Assembly (NCBI RefSeq): GCF_014287275.1
Contig: NZ_JACONZ010000001.1
Span: 186,001 to 250,000 of the forward strand
Length of the DNA: 64,000 nt
Reading direction: 5' to 3'
From: Anaerofilum hominis
GTDB taxonomy: Bacteria; Bacillota; Clostridia; Oscillospirales; Ruminococcaceae
The notes beneath the pieces were generated by a model. The model worked only from the letters and a program-made list of their open reading frames with translations, ran no database searches and had not been told where the DNA came from. Within the stretch, counting starts at the first letter, position 1. Every line of letters starts with the position of its first letter. Positions 1 to 8,307 of this stretch are shown here, piece after piece. The translations under genes and the position numbers were made by a program.

Positions 1-913
1 GCAGCACCCACCCGGCTTCATTGAGATGGATGCCCGCGGCGGCCAGATCCTGCGTCATGTGAGGGTTGAAGATGCGCCCATCCAAAAACACCGCGGCGGA
101 CAGCAGCAGCGAGGCGGCGTCCGTGCCCAGCGTGACCCACATCAGGCGCAGCGTATAGCGGCCCTCCATCAGCTCGGCGATCTCCTGGACAAGCCCCAGC
201 GTGAAGCTGAGGAAAAGCAGCGGCAGCCGCGCGTTCAGCACCGCCGCGTCAAATATCGGCACGACGCGCCAGCCGTCATGGGGCAGCCATGCCCCCAGCA
301 GGCCGGGAAACCAGCCGAACAGGATCATCACCAACACCGTAAAAATGATGCCCGCAATGGGCCCTGCACGCGGGATGCGCGATTTGCCGGGCGGCACCGG
401 CGGCAGCTCGCTCAGCTTCCAGTCCTGATGTATCAGCTGCCGGCGCAGCCTGCCGCCCTGCCGCTCGGCCAGGGCAAAAAACAGGGTGACAAAGCCAAAC
501 GCCACGGCCGTCCCCACGCAGAGGTTTGCCAGCCACTCCGCAAAAGCGCCGATGCCTGCCGTGCCGCCCAGCACAGCGGTAAGGATCGCAGCCAGCGTCA
601 GGCCGGCGATCTCCGCCGCCAGCACGATCCGCAGCACCAGCCAATATTTGGGGAACAGCTGCGGCCCGATCAGATACCGGTCCTGCGCGATATACTTCTG
701 CGCCAGATCATAAGGCGCGCCCAGCTCTGCCAGCACCACGTCCAGATCTTTGGGCGACGGCTGCCCGCCGCCCGCCCGCTCGGCCAGCATGTCCTCGATC
801 AAGCCCCGCAGCTCTGTCTCGATATCCGACCTCCCCTTGGCGGGCAGGTGCTTGACCACGGCCCAGATGTATCGGCCCGTCATCTCCGCGATATAGCTCT
901 GGTCATCCTTCAT
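1..913 (-). CDS. HAAS/DUF1700-type membrane protein, partial (C-terminus beyond left edge)
   Basis: An open frame starts at the ATG ending at 913 and runs off the left edge with about 304 codons visible. The first 80 residues look like a HAAS (DUF1700) helical domain: a short acidic helix, a segment with GRSDIETELRGLIEDML, then LGAPYDLAQKYI, a pattern typical of proteins partnered with PadR regulators. Several hydrophobic stretches follow (around residues 90-110, 125-145, 185-210, 230-245), so it is a multi-spanning membrane protein. Its start overlaps the stop of the upstream padR gene by 11 nt, which points to translational coupling. Exact role unknown; regulator-partner membrane sensing is inference. 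Confidence 0.8.
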   Translation of the reverse strand, partial: MKDDQSYIAEMTGRYIWAVVKHLPAKGRSDIETELRGLIEDMLAERAGGGQPSPKDLDVVLAELGAPYDLAQKYIAQDRYLIGPQLFPKYWLVLRIVLAAEIAGLTLAAILTAVLGGTAGIGAFAEWLANLCVGTAVAFGFVTLFFALAERQGGRLRRQLIHQDWKLSELPPVPPGKSRIPRAGPIAGIIFTVLVMILFGWFPGLLGAWLPHDGWRVVPIFDAAVLNARLPLLFLSFTLGLVQEIAELMEGRYTLRLMWVTLGTDAASLLLSAAVFLDGRIFNPHMTQDLAAAGIHLNEAGWVL

Positions 914-1256
914 TTCCCGATTCCTCCCCCAACAATCTCTCCATGTTCTCCACCACCGTTTTCCAGTGCTGGTGCAAAACGCCGTATACCTCATCGCCCA
1001 AAGCTGTGCGCCGATAATATTTGCGCGGCTTTGCGCCTCCCGTCTCCCAGCTCGCCTCGCAAAGGCCCTGCTTTTCCAGCCGCCGCAGCAGCGGGTACAA
1101 GGTGCTGGCGTCTATGCCGACCCCCCGCTGTTCCAGTTCCTGCACCAGACTGTAGCCGTACTGCGGGCTGGAGAGGCGGCTGAGGACACTGAGCACCAGT
1201 GTGCCGCGGCGCAGTTCCTGATCGAGTTGGAGTACCAGCTCCTGTGCCGAATCCAT
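903..1256 (-). CDS. PadR family transcriptional regulator
   Basis: A 117-residue winged-helix regulator. Residues 12-90 carry the PadR pattern: RRGTLVLSVLS, then YGYSLVQELEQRG, then TLYPLLRRLEKQGL and a basic wing with PRKYYR. The C-terminal helix is short, as in PadR subfamily 2. A good AAGGAGG site lies about 9 nt before the ATG. It is the first gene of a two-gene unit with the HAAS membrane protein, a recurrent pairing in Firmicutes. An imperfect TGT-N7-ACA dyad lies between its -35 and -10 boxes, compatible with autorepression. The effector is unknown. Confidence 0.93.
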   Translation of the reverse strand: MDSAQELVLQLDQELRRGTLVLSVLSRLSSPQYGYSLVQELEQRGVGIDASTLYPLLRRLEKQGLCEASWETGGAKPRKYYRRTALGDEVYGVLHQHWKTVVENMERLLGEESGNEG

Positions 1257-1279
1257 CTCCCCCTCACCTCCTTATCCAC

Positions 1280-1309
1280 ATTATACTGTATGTTACACAT
1301 TATTGTCAA
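1280..1309 (-). promoter_or_regulatory. sigma-A promoter of the padR operon with overlapping dyad
   Basis: On the minus strand TTGACA (1304-1309) is followed after 18 nt by TATAAT (1280-1285). The spacer holds an imperfect dyad, TGTGTAACATACA, which resembles PadR operators (ATGT/ACAT half sites). The promoter reads into padR 24 nt away. Confidence 0.75.
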
Positions 1310-1474
1310 TAATTTATTATTTAAATTTTAACTTTATTCTTTTTTGATAGGAAAGTGTTGCCCGCCGGGCGCTCGACGATCGGAGAAAACGCCTGCAGCG
1401 CGGTGCAAAAACGGGGTCAGGAACAGAGGGAAAGCAGAACCGCACTACCGCGCTCAAAAAAGTCAGCAGCGCGC

Positions 1475-1860
1475 AAAAGCCGGATCGGGACAGGGAAACG
1501 GGAGTCGGGCCATTCGATTTTGGCGCAGCACAGGTCCAAACCCGCGGGGCGATCCATACAGGATCGCGTCCTTGGGTTTCGCCCACGCTGCATCCAAAAT
1601 CGTGAGGCTGAACCGCGCAGCGCCGCAAAGTCGGCAATTGGGGATGCAGTGCAAGGCAAACCCCTGCAGGCATCCTGCATGGCTGGCAAGGCGGTTTCAA
1701 AAGCGTTTTGTCCTGTCCGGCAAAGCCCGGCTTTGCCGGGCTTGCCGGGCCGGCCGCTTTCCATCAGCGTGGGCTGCGCTGAGGGCCGGCCCCGCAATGC
1801 GCCCCCATTGCCTCCTTTGCTGCCTTTCCTTATTCGGGCCCGACTAAGGCCCAGGCGGCC
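1475..1860 (+). repeat. Interspersed repeat family A, copy 1
   Basis: This segment matches 44411-44705 in the opposite orientation. The first 226 nt (1475-1700) align nearly gap-free with 44482-44705 at roughly 80 percent identity by eye. Copy 1 then has about 95 extra bases (around 1700-1795, containing a GC-rich self-complementary stretch), after which similarity resumes near the sequence CTTATTCGG. The shared part includes CCAAAATCGTG and GGGGATGCAGTGCAAGG. No reading frame is conserved convincingly in both copies, so it looks non-coding. Confidence 0.85.
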
Positions 1861-2243
1861 GTTTCACACCGTTTTTGCTTTAATTGCCCTACCTCTGCGC
1901 ACAAAACCACCGGCAGCGCAGTCGAGAGCAAAATGTCTTTGACGACCGGGAGCGGAGAAAAGCGGTTTTTCTGCGGAAGTTCTTCTTGGGACCGCCAATT
2001 TCGTTTCGTCCCCGGCTCTATCCATTTCTTGGTGAGGGAAACAAGGGTGCGGGAGGCCCGGTGCCCTGAACCGTTCGAAAAGCCCTGCCGGCACGCGGCC
2101 CTTTCACGGCTCATTCCTGCCCGCACTTTGCCGGGCGTTCGCCGCAGTTGGGCGGAAAGCTGCAGCAAACTTGGGGCGCCGTTTCGTTTTCTCTGTTTTG
2201 AAAAGCTCTGCGGGTGAGAACCGAACGTTCAAGACAATAAAGA

Positions 2244-2273
2244 AGAGAGGCGTTCCACTAAAAACGCCTCTCT
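2244..2273. terminator. Terminator-like hairpin in gene-free region
   Basis: An 11-bp perfect stem (AGAGAGGCGTT pairing with AACGCCTCTCT) encloses an 8-nt loop. The flanks are only moderately T-rich on either strand, and no gene ends nearby, so it may be a relic or the end of an unrecognised transcript. Confidence 0.4.
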
Positions 2274-2812
2274 CTTTGCCTCGTATGCTTTTGGGGACCG
2301 CGGGTCCCAAAAAAGCCTCCCTTTACCCCGCCGCCGCACTCCGCGTCGCCCAGGCGGCACCCTCCTGGGCGATCTGAAAGGATATGCACAAAATCAAACC
2401 CGTATTTTTTAAAGCGCCCCTCCTTTTCCAGCCTGAAAAACAAAAGAGAGGTCGAATCAGAAATTTTTCAGGAAGACCAGGAAAATAAGGGCGGGTGCCT
2501 CCCCAGGATAGGTCCTTGTCAGCTTTAATGCGTCCCAGAAATGAAAACAATAAGCCGAGTTCTCTCCTGAGAAAAGCCAAAGACGACCTCTGAACCTTGC
2601 GAACGCCGTCGCCCCTCCCGGACTCCGCCCTCTTGTAAAACGCCCTTAAAGCTGCATCGTGGCCGAACTCCCCGCCTGCCCTCGAAGCATCCCGCAGCGC
2701 AAAAACCCGCCTCTCTTTACAGCCAAGGCCTTTGAGCCCCTCAAAACACATCTCCTTTCTTCAAAGGGACTTTTACATCCCCCTGACGAGACTTCGCAAG
2801 CGGTCTGATTTT

Positions 2813-2954
2813 CCCTAAACCTGCTCCGTTTTCCCCCAAAAGGCTTTCTATTCCCCTAAGGAGGCTTCCCGTCCCCCTAAAAGCTCTCCGGTTTCTTAGG
2901 AGTTCCCCAGTCCTCCCGTCGGAGCCTCCCATTCCCCTGAGAACGCTTCGCGGC
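2813..2954. repeat. Degenerate 20-bp tandem repeat array, about 7 units
   Basis: Units start at 2813, 2833, 2853, 2873, 2893, 2913 and 2934; the first five are exactly 20 nt and the last two 21. Consensus is close to CCCCTAARRRGCTTYCCGTT. Units two to four are the cleanest; the fifth lost the C-run. Fixed spacing without variable spacers argues against a CRISPR array. It ends next to the tsf terminator. Confidence 0.75.
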
Positions 2955-3000
2955 AAAAAAAGAGCTATATCAACGCGATCTATGCGTTGATATAGCTCTC
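2955..3000 (-). terminator. Intrinsic terminator of rpsB-tsf
   Basis: A perfect 16-bp stem (arms 2961-2976 and 2984-2999) with a 7-nt loop is followed on the minus strand by seven T residues. It lies about 70 nt after the tsf stop codon. Confidence 0.92.
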
Positions 3001-3071
3001 CCGCTTTTTTCCGTTTTGGAAATGATGACCCGCTTTATGGAAATTTTAGAACGTATCGGTACAAAACAGGC

Positions 3072-3986
3072 TTATTTCACCATGCTGGCGATCTCGGCCG
3101 CAAAGTCTTCCTGTTTCTTCTCCAGCCCTTCGCCCTTCTCATAGCGGACGAACTTGACGACGTTGATCTTGCCGCCCTGCTCTTTGGCGCAGTCGGCCAG
3201 ATAGGTGCTCACGGTGATCTTGTCGTCCTTTACGAACGGCTGTTCCATCAGGCAGTTCTCTTTGTAGAACTTGCCGATCTTGCCGTCGACCATCTTCGCT
3301 TTGACCTGCTCCGGCTTGCCGGCCAGTTTCGGATCGTTTTCGATCTGGGCCAGCAGGATCTTTTTCTCGTTTTCGATCACCTCGGCGGGCACGTCAGCCT
3401 CGCTGACATAGCCGGGGTTGACTGCGGCGATCTGCATCGCCACGTCCTTGCCGCAGGCCTCAAATTCCGGCTTGCCGGCAAGATCGGTGTCGAACGCCAC
3501 CAGCACCGCATGGGTGCCGCCGCCGTGGATATAGGCGACGCAATCGCCCTCATAGCGGGTAAAGCGGCGGATCTTCATGTTCTCGCCGATGACCAGGATG
3601 CGGTCCTGCAGGGCGCTTTCGACAGTGCCGTCCTCCATCTTGCACTTCAGCAGTGCATCCACATCAGCCGGGTCCTCGTCGATGACGGCGCGCGCGATGC
3701 CGTAGACAAGGGATTTGAACTTATCATTCTTGGCGACAAAATCGGTCTCCGCGTTGACCTCAACGACCACGCCGACCTTTTTCTCTTTGTCGACCTCGGC
3801 ATAGACCATGCCCTCGGCCGCAATGCGGCCGGCCTTTTTGGTCTGCGCCGCGAGCCCCTTCTCGCGCAGCAGCTCGACCGCTTTGTCAAAATCGCCTTCC
3901 GCGTCGGTCAGCGCCTTTTTGCAGTCCATCATGCCGCAGCCGGTCTGCTCACGAAGTGCTTTTACGTCCTGTGCAGTGAAAGCCAT
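3072..3986 (-). CDS. tsf: Elongation factor Ts
   Basis: The 304-residue product is EF-Ts, the guanine nucleotide exchange factor that regenerates EF-Tu-GTP in the cytoplasm. The N-terminal UBA-like part has VKALREQTGCGMMDCKKAL, and the core has the signature AEGMVYA followed by VEVNAETDFVAKN near residue 80. Length fits the family. ATG is preceded by a strong GTAGGAGG site. It follows rpsB after 50 nt, the near-universal rpsB-tsf pair, and ends at a strong terminator. Expression should follow that of ribosomal protein genes. Confidence 0.98.
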   Translation of the reverse strand: MAFTAQDVKALREQTGCGMMDCKKALTDAEGDFDKAVELLREKGLAAQTKKAGRIAAEGMVYAEVDKEKKVGVVVEVNAETDFVAKNDKFKSLVYGIARAVIDEDPADVDALLKCKMEDGTVESALQDRILVIGENMKIRRFTRYEGDCVAYIHGGGTHAVLVAFDTDLAGKPEFEACGKDVAMQIAAVNPGYVSEADVPAEVIENEKKILLAQIENDPKLAGKPEQVKAKMVDGKIGKFYKENCLMEQPFVKDDKITVSTYLADCAKEQGGKINVVKFVRYEKGEGLEKKQEDFAAEIASMVK

Positions 3987-4036
3987 AACTTTTTTACCTC
4001 CTACTATTCAATCAACAAGCCCCGCCCGGCAGCCTT

Positions 4037-4777
4037 TCAGGCGTTGGCGGTCTGTTCGGCGGCCTCGGCAGAGGCGGCCTCAGCCGCGTCCGCAACGCCC
4101 TGACGGCCCTCGAGCACCGCGTCGGCCATGGCGCCGGAAATCAGGCGAACGGCGCGGATAGCGTCGTCGTTGCCTGGGATCACGTGATCGATCTCATCGG
4201 GATCGCAGTTGGTGTCCACGATGGCGATGATGGGGATATGCAGCTTGCGGGCCTCGGAGACGGCGATGCGCTCCTTGTGCGGGTCGACGATGAACATGGC
4301 CTTGGGCAGTTTGTTCATGTCTTTCACGCCGCCGAGGAATTTTTCCAGCTTTTCGATCTCCAGTTCATGCTTGACGACCTCTTTTTTGGGCAGCAGGTCA
4401 AAGGTGCCGTCTTCGCGCATCTTTTTGAGCTGCTCCAGGCGATCGATCCGCTTGCGGATGGTGCGGAAGTTGGTCAGGGTACCGCCCAGCCAGCGGGCGT
4501 TCACATAATACATGCCGCAGCGCTCGGCCTCCTCGCGGATGGAATCCTGCGCCTGCTTTTTGGTGCCCACGAAGAGCAGCGTGCCGCCCTCGGCCGCGAG
4601 GTCGCGCACAAAGCTGTACGCCTCATCCAGCATCTTGACGGTTTTCTGCAGGTCGATGATGTAGATGCCGTTGCGCTCGGTGAAGATATACTTCTTCATC
4701 TTGGGGTTCCACCGGCGGGTCTGATGACCAAAGTGGACGCCGGCTTCGAGAAGCTGTTTCATTGATACGACTGCCAT
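4037..4777 (-). CDS. rpsB: 30S ribosomal protein S2
   Basis: A 246-residue S2 protein of the small ribosomal subunit. The true N-terminus is [19 protein letters not shown], so the start is the ATG ending at 4777 with a TAGGAGG site 10 nt upstream; the frame is open further upstream but that part is the structured leader. Family segments [41 protein letters not shown] and [20 protein letters not shown] are all visible. The C-terminus is an alanine/glutamate-rich tail. It leads the rpsB-tsf operon, preceded by a promoter and a stable stem-loop that may be an autoregulatory site. Confidence 0.98.
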   Translation of the reverse strand: MAVVSMKQLLEAGVHFGHQTRRWNPKMKKYIFTERNGIYIIDLQKTVKMLDEAYSFVRDLAAEGGTLLFVGTKKQAQDSIREEAERCGMYYVNARWLGGTLTNFRTIRKRIDRLEQLKKMREDGTFDLLPKKEVVKHELEIEKLEKFLGGVKDMNKLPKAMFIVDPHKERIAVSEARKLHIPIIAIVDTNCDPDEIDHVIPGNDDAIRAVRLISGAMADAVLEGRQGVADAAEAASAEAAEQTANA

Positions 4778-4812
4778 AATTTTTTGTCCTCCTAAAAAAT
4801 TGTTTTGCCTCC

Positions 4813-4874
4813 GCATTGCTTGCATGCCTCGCCACCCAAAACGGCGTTTTGGGCACACGCGGGCAAAGCAATGC
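4813..4874 (-). promoter_or_regulatory. Structured 5' leader of rpsB, candidate S2 autoregulatory element
   Basis: In the leader RNA a 9-bp outer stem (GCATTGCTT with AAGCAATGC, 4813-4821 and 4866-4874) encloses an internal hairpin with an 8-bp stem CCCAAAAC/GTTTTGGG (4835-4842, 4846-4853) capped by a 3-nt loop. S2 autoregulates its own mRNA in several bacteria; that this structure does so here is inference. Confidence 0.6.
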
Positions 4875-4891
4875 GTGCGTATTGCCGAATT

Positions 4892-4920
4892 AGTGTATCA
4901 CATTTTGTAATACATTACAA
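4892..4920 (-). promoter_or_regulatory. rpsB-tsf promoter
   Basis: Minus-strand TTGTAA (4915-4920), 17-nt spacer, TACACT (4892-4897), with a TG one base before the -10 (extended -10). It reads into the structured rpsB leader. Confidence 0.7.
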
Positions 4921-4928
4921 GTTTTTTC

Positions 4929-5204
4929 TCAAAATTTCAGGAACTTTTTCAGCTTGCGCTCACGCGGCGGCAGTTCGGTGTTCACCAGCACCACGTCGCT
5001 GCCGATGGTGACGATCTCCTCCCAGGGGATCGAGAGATCCTCTTCCCTGCCCAGCAGCCCAAACCATTTCAGCCTCCCGTAGATCACCAGCGAGTGTACC
5101 CGCGCCGTCGTCTCGTCCACGCGCAGATCGTCCACCCGGCCCAGGTTCGCCCCGTTTTTGACGCTCACCACATCCCGTTCGCACAGCTCATACAATGTGA
5201 ACAC
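4929..5204 (-). CDS. YlmC/YmxH family PRC-barrel protein
   Basis: A 91-residue protein with one PRC-barrel fold: LYELCERDVVSVKNGANLGRV at the start, LVIYGRLKWFGLLG in the middle and IPWEEIVTIGSDVVLV near the end. This is the YlmC/YmxH sporulation-associated family of spore-forming Firmicutes, whose molecular role is unclear. It stands alone between the rpsB promoter and the amino acid transporter. The C-terminus is lysine-rich. Family assignment is by motif recognition. Confidence 0.88.
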   Translation of the reverse strand: MFTLYELCERDVVSVKNGANLGRVDDLRVDETTARVHSLVIYGRLKWFGLLGREEDLSIPWEEIVTIGSDVVLVNTELPPRERKLKKFLKF

Positions 5205-5257
5205 AAAGCATCACGCCCCTCTGTCAGATCGGTACTTCATATTTACGGCGCACAGGG

Positions 5258-5288
5258 CAAAACAAGAACCCGGGCACGCGGCCCGGGT
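5258..5288 (-). terminator. Terminator after the amino acid ABC transporter
   Basis: An 8-bp GC-rich stem (ACCCGGGC/GCCCGGGT, 5268-5275 and 5281-5288) is followed on the minus strand by TTCTTGTTTT. It lies about 17 nt after the glnQ-like stop. Confidence 0.75.
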
Positions 5289-5304
5289 CTTGAAAAAGAT
5301 CTTT

Positions 5305-6042
5305 TCACGCGCCCCGAAAACGGGACAAAAACTGGCGGGTGCGCTCTTGCTGCGGGTGATCGAAGATCTGCTCCGGCGGCCCCTGCTCCACAATGACCCC
5401 GTCCGCCATAAAGACGATGCGGTCGGCCACCTCGCGCGCAAAGGCCATTTCGTGGGTGACAATGAGCATCGTCAGGCCGGTGTCCGCCAGGTCTCGGATG
5501 ACTTTCAGCACCTCGCCTACCATCTCCGGGTCCAGCGCGCTGGTGGGCTCGTCAAACAGCATGGCTTCCGGCTCCATCGAAAGGGCGCGGGCAATGGCCA
5601 CCCGCTGTTTTTGCCCGCCGGACAACTGCCGCGGTTTGGCGTTGGCGTACTGCTCCATCCCCACCTTGGCCAGATACTCCCTGGCGGTCTGCTCCGCCTG
5701 GGATTTCCCTTTCCGCAGCACCCTGAGCTGGGGCATCACACAGTTCTGCAGCACCGTCAGGTTATCGAACAGATTGAAGCTTTGAAACACCATGCCGAGC
5801 TTTGCACAATAGGCGCGGCGCTCTTTGCCCAGTTCCAGGACGTTTTGGCCGCGAAAGCAGATCTCGCCCCCGGAGGGCGTCTCCAGAAGATTGATGCAGC
5901 GCAGCATGGTGGACTTGCCGCTGCCCGAAGCGCCGATCAGACAGACGACCTCTCCCCTGCGCACGGAAAAGTCGACGCCTTTCAGGATCTCGTTGGCGCC
6001 GAACGATTTGCGCAGGCCCTGGATGCGGATGACTTCCTCCAT
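5305..6042 (-). CDS. glnQ: Polar amino acid ABC transporter, ATP-binding protein
   Basis: The 245-residue ATPase energises uptake of a polar amino acid. Visible motifs: Walker [10 protein letters not shown] near residue 37, Q-loop [17 protein letters not shown], signature [15 protein letters not shown], Walker [12 protein letters not shown], and the H-loop IVTHEM. This is the GlnQ/HisP family. Its ATG overlaps the permease stop by one base (TGATG), so the two are coupled. It is last in the binding-protein/permease/ATPase operon. Substrate (glutamine, glutamate, cystine or basic amino acid) cannot be fixed from this subunit, so the symbol is generic. Confidence 0.95.
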   Translation of the reverse strand: MEEVIRIQGLRKSFGANEILKGVDFSVRRGEVVCLIGASGSGKSTMLRCINLLETPSGGEICFRGQNVLELGKERRAYCAKLGMVFQSFNLFDNLTVLQNCVMPQLRVLRKGKSQAEQTAREYLAKVGMEQYANAKPRQLSGGQKQRVAIARALSMEPEAMLFDEPTSALDPEMVGEVLKVIRDLADTGLTMLIVTHEMAFAREVADRIVFMADGVIVEQGPPEQIFDHPQQERTRQFLSRFRGA

Positions 6043-6827
6043 CAGTCGGTGACCTCCTTTTTATGCGGCAGCTTGATCGCCGCATCCGCCGCCGAACCGG
6101 AACCGCAGATGGTATAGCTGTCCGGGCCGTCCATCTTTTTTTCGATCAGCCGCAGCAGACGGGTGGTGGTGAACGTGAGCACGAAATAGACGACCGCGCA
6201 GATCAGGAACGGCTCGTAGGTGCGGGCCAGAGCGCCCTTTACCGTCTTGGTCGCAAAGAACAGCTCGGTGACGCTGATGACGTTGAGCACCGATGTGTCC
6301 TTGATATTGACGACGAACTCGTTGCCGATGGAGGGCAGGATGTTGCGCACCGCCTGGGGCAGGATAACGTTGGTCATCGTGTCCCAATGAGAAAGGCCCA
6401 GCGCGTGGGCGGCCTCGTACTGCCCGGGGTCCAGCGACTGGATACCGCCGCGCACGATCTCCGACATATAGGCGCCGGTGTTGATCGAAACGATCAGCAG
6501 GCCGGCGGACAGCGGCGAGAGATCGATGCGGAACGCCTCCATCAGACCGTAAAAGATGACCACGGCCTGCACCATCATCGGCGTGCCCCGGAAGATCTCC
6601 ACATAGGCGTTGAGCAGAAAGTTGACCACTTTCAGCAGGCCCCGCTTCAGCTTTCCGTCTTTGGGGCCGACCGGGACGGTGCGGATACAGCCGATCACCA
6701 GCCCGATGGCAAAGCCTGCGACGGTCGCCACGATGGCGATCAGCATGGTAGTGCCCGCCCCTTTCAGGATATCCGGGCCATACTTTTGCAGGATGTAAAC
6801 GATCCAGTCGAAAAAGCCGCGTTCCAT
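6042..6827 (-). CDS. glnP: Polar amino acid ABC transporter, permease
   Basis: A 261-residue HisM/GlnP-type inner-membrane permease. Residues 15-45 and 70-110 hold the first membrane helices, and the EAA loop is recognisable as [22 protein letters not shown] around residues 155-180, followed by [13 protein letters not shown]. The protein ends in a charged tail. It is coupled to the ATPase by a TGATG overlap and separated from the binding protein by a stem-loop that may lower its expression relative to that gene. A single permease suggests a homodimeric channel. Confidence 0.94.
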   Translation of the reverse strand: MERGFFDWIVYILQKYGPDILKGAGTTMLIAIVATVAGFAIGLVIGCIRTVPVGPKDGKLKRGLLKVVNFLLNAYVEIFRGTPMMVQAVVIFYGLMEAFRIDLSPLSAGLLIVSINTGAYMSEIVRGGIQSLDPGQYEAAHALGLSHWDTMTNVILPQAVRNILPSIGNEFVVNIKDTSVLNVISVTELFFATKTVKGALARTYEPFLICAVVYFVLTFTTTRLLRLIEKKMDGPDSYTICGSGSAADAAIKLPHKKEVTD

Positions 6828-6852
6828 GGGCTTCAGCTCCTTTTTTCAGATA

Positions 6853-6888
6853 ACAAAAAGCCTATCCGGGCCAGGGACACCCGGATAG
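6853..6888 (-). terminator. Stem-loop between binding-protein and permease genes
   Basis: A 9-bp stem CTATCCGGG/CCCGGATAG (6862-6870 and 6880-6888) followed by GCTTTTTG on the minus strand, in the 95-nt gap inside the operon. It looks like a partial terminator or mRNA stabiliser that would favour production of the binding protein. Confidence 0.65.
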
Positions 6889-6922
6889 CGCCTTTTAAAA
6901 GCTCAGTGCCGCCGCTGCGGGC

Positions 6923-7744
6923 CTACTCTGCAGCGGGCTGGTTGGCGATGGCGTTTTCCATCATGGACTGGCGCTCTTCCTCGCTGATGCCGCTGAGCGC
7001 CTTGTTGATCTCCGCGGTGAGCTCGCTGCCCTTTTTGATCCCCACGGCGATGGAACCCTCTTCGACGCTGTAGTCAAAGCCCTTGCCCTCGTCAAAGACC
7101 ACATAGGTCAGATCGGGGTTGGACAGCTGCGCGGACATGGCGCCCGGCCGCTCGGAGACATAGCCGTCGATCTTGCCCGACTGGAGGGCCACGATCATGG
7201 TGGGGAAGTCCTCCATGGCGGTCTGTTTGTCCACACCCGCGATCTGGTCGACCACAGTGTAGTGGAACGTGTTCAGCTGGGCGGTGATCTTTGCGCCCTC
7301 AAATTCCTCCAGGGATGTGGCCTGCGCATAAGGGCCGTCCTTGCGCACCACCATCACCAGATCGGAGACATAATAGACGTCTGAAAAATCAATGGACGCC
7401 CGGCGCTCATCCGTGGGGGACATGCCCGCGATGATCAGGTCGATCTTGCCGGAGGTCAAAGCCGGGATGAGGCCGTCCCACTCCATTTTTTCGATCAGGA
7501 GTTTTTTGCCCAGGGCGTCGGCGATCTTCTGTGCCACCTGCACGTCATAGCCGCCCGCCCAGCCGCCGCCGTCGATCTCGGCCGCGTTGTTGGAATCGTC
7601 GGTCTGGGTATAGTTGAACGGCGCATAGGCGCACTCCATGCCCACCTTGAGCACGTCGCTGCCGGCCCCGTCATCCTTGCCGCCGCATGCGGTCATGGAG
7701 ACCGCCAGCGCAGCAGCAGCCAGCAAAGCCAGGATTTTTTTCAT
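6923..7744 (-). CDS. glnH: Polar amino acid ABC transporter, substrate-binding lipoprotein
   Basis: The 273-residue product is an SBP-family 3 binding protein anchored outside the membrane. The start is the ATG ending at 7744, because it opens a lipoprotein signal peptide (MKKIL, hydrophobic core, lipobox SMTAC with Cys20) and has a GAGGGAG site; the frame extends upstream without coding character. Domain features: VGMECAYAPFNYTQ, GGYDVQVAQKIADALGKKL, DLIIAGMSPTDERRASIDFSDVYY, and VALQSGKIDGYVSERPGA. The repeated Gly-rich DGGGWAGG insert after the first strand is common in clostridial relatives. It heads the transporter operon. Confidence 0.95.
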   Translation of the reverse strand: MKKILALLAAAALAVSMTACGGKDDGAGSDVLKVGMECAYAPFNYTQTDDSNNAAEIDGGGWAGGYDVQVAQKIADALGKKLLIEKMEWDGLIPALTSGKIDLIIAGMSPTDERRASIDFSDVYYVSDLVMVVRKDGPYAQATSLEEFEGAKITAQLNTFHYTVVDQIAGVDKQTAMEDFPTMIVALQSGKIDGYVSERPGAMSAQLSNPDLTYVVFDEGKGFDYSVEEGSIAVGIKKGSELTAEINKALSGISEEERQSMMENAIANQPAAE

Positions 7745-7841
7745 GCGAACCACTCCCTCTTTTTTCTTTGATCTTCCGATCGGCGCGTTTGCGCACTCTG
7801 CCCCGCCTCCAAGCGCTTTAGCAAGCAGAAGTATCATTTTT

Positions 7842-7870
7842 ATTTTAAGGCATGCACCAGGATTATGCAA
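7842..7870 (-). promoter_or_regulatory. Promoter of the amino acid ABC transporter operon
   Basis: Minus-strand TTGCAT (7865-7870), 17-nt spacer, TAAAAT (7842-7847), about 95 nt before the binding-protein start. The untranslated leader is long enough for regulation, but I see no named riboswitch in it. Confidence 0.6.
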
Positions 7871-7974
7871 CATTTTTAAATTCAGGCAGTATTTTTTGTC
7901 TGATTTTTCCTCGAAAAGCGCTTGACAACGCTTTCTTTTAGATGTTTTGTCAGTTCCATATCAAACTTTTTAGA

Positions 7975-8072
7975 TATTTTTTATTGCTCCGCAATAAAAA
8001 ACGACTTATCCTGATGGCCACTCCCTCGCCGCTTGCGCGGCAACCGGGCGGACGGCCGAAAAAATAGCCTCC
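7975..8072. repeat. Modular intergenic repeat family B, copy 1 (modules M2 and M3)
   Basis: The left part, an A/T-rich palindrome around ATTGC..GCAAT plus CGACTTAT, is the reverse complement of the units at 11021-11225 (33 of 34 bases across the palindrome). The right part, from ACGACTTAT to ATAGCCT (about 8003-8072), aligns without gaps over 70 nt to 47408-47477 at roughly 75 percent identity by eye. Confidence 0.75.
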
Positions 8073-8161
8073 GAAAGCGGCTCGCAAAATCAAAACCGCG
8101 CAAAGGGGGTTCGATTTCGAAGCGAAGAACAGCAGAATAACTGCGCGATGAGCTTTGCAAT

Positions 8162-8208
8162 AAAATAAAAAAACTCGTCACAAGCGTCATTATCGTTTGT
8201 GACGAGTT
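8162..8208 (-). terminator. Terminator of the P63C-domain remnant
   Basis: Perfect 12-bp stem AACTCGTCACAA/TTGTGACGAGTT (8172-8183, 8197-8208), followed on the minus strand by a long T-rich tail (TTTTTTTATTTTA). Confidence 0.9.
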
Positions 8209-8307
8209 GGTACGAACGTTCATAACTACAAACTCGTAAAGCGGGATGAAATAAGGAAAATCGGTAGAAAGCAGACGAATATTAGTATAAATATATCCTC
8301 TAAAAAC

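Larger units (their letters stand above)
1310..2954. other. Gene-free region of about 1.6 kb
   Basis: No frame in this stretch looks like a real protein: the candidate ORFs are short, arginine/proline-rich, lack convincing ribosome sites and overlap in several frames. It contains repeat family A copy 1 (1475-1860), a small hairpin (2244-2273) and a degenerate 20-bp tandem array (2813-2954). The remaining sequence (1861-2240 and 2280-2812) shows nothing I can name. Confidence 0.6.
7745..8307. other. Intergenic region with promoter, repeat and terminator
   Basis: No gene is supported here. The region holds the transporter promoter (7842-7870), a copy of modular repeat family B (7975-8072) and the terminator of the P63C remnant (8162-8208). 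A short arginine-rich frame across 7981-8223 is the repeat read through and is not a gene. Confidence 0.6.

Noticed and set aside
26..1183. 385-codon plus-strand frame at the left edge
   Set aside because: It is antisense to the HAAS membrane protein and padR, which have coupled starts, a ribosome site and a consensus promoter.
2323..2751. 142-codon minus-strand frame in the first gene-free region
   Set aside because: No recognisable domain, no ribosome site and odd composition; it abuts the tandem array and is likely random.
2813..2954. Possible CRISPR array
   Set aside because: Units are directly adjacent, 20-21 nt long, with no unique spacers and no cas genes nearby.
7922..7950. Plus-strand TTGACA at 7922
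   Set aside because: No acceptable -10 at 16-18 nt and no plus-strand gene follows.
7981..8223. 80-codon minus-strand frame
   Set aside because: It reads through repeat family B and across the P63C terminator; Arg/Ser-rich and without a ribosome site.
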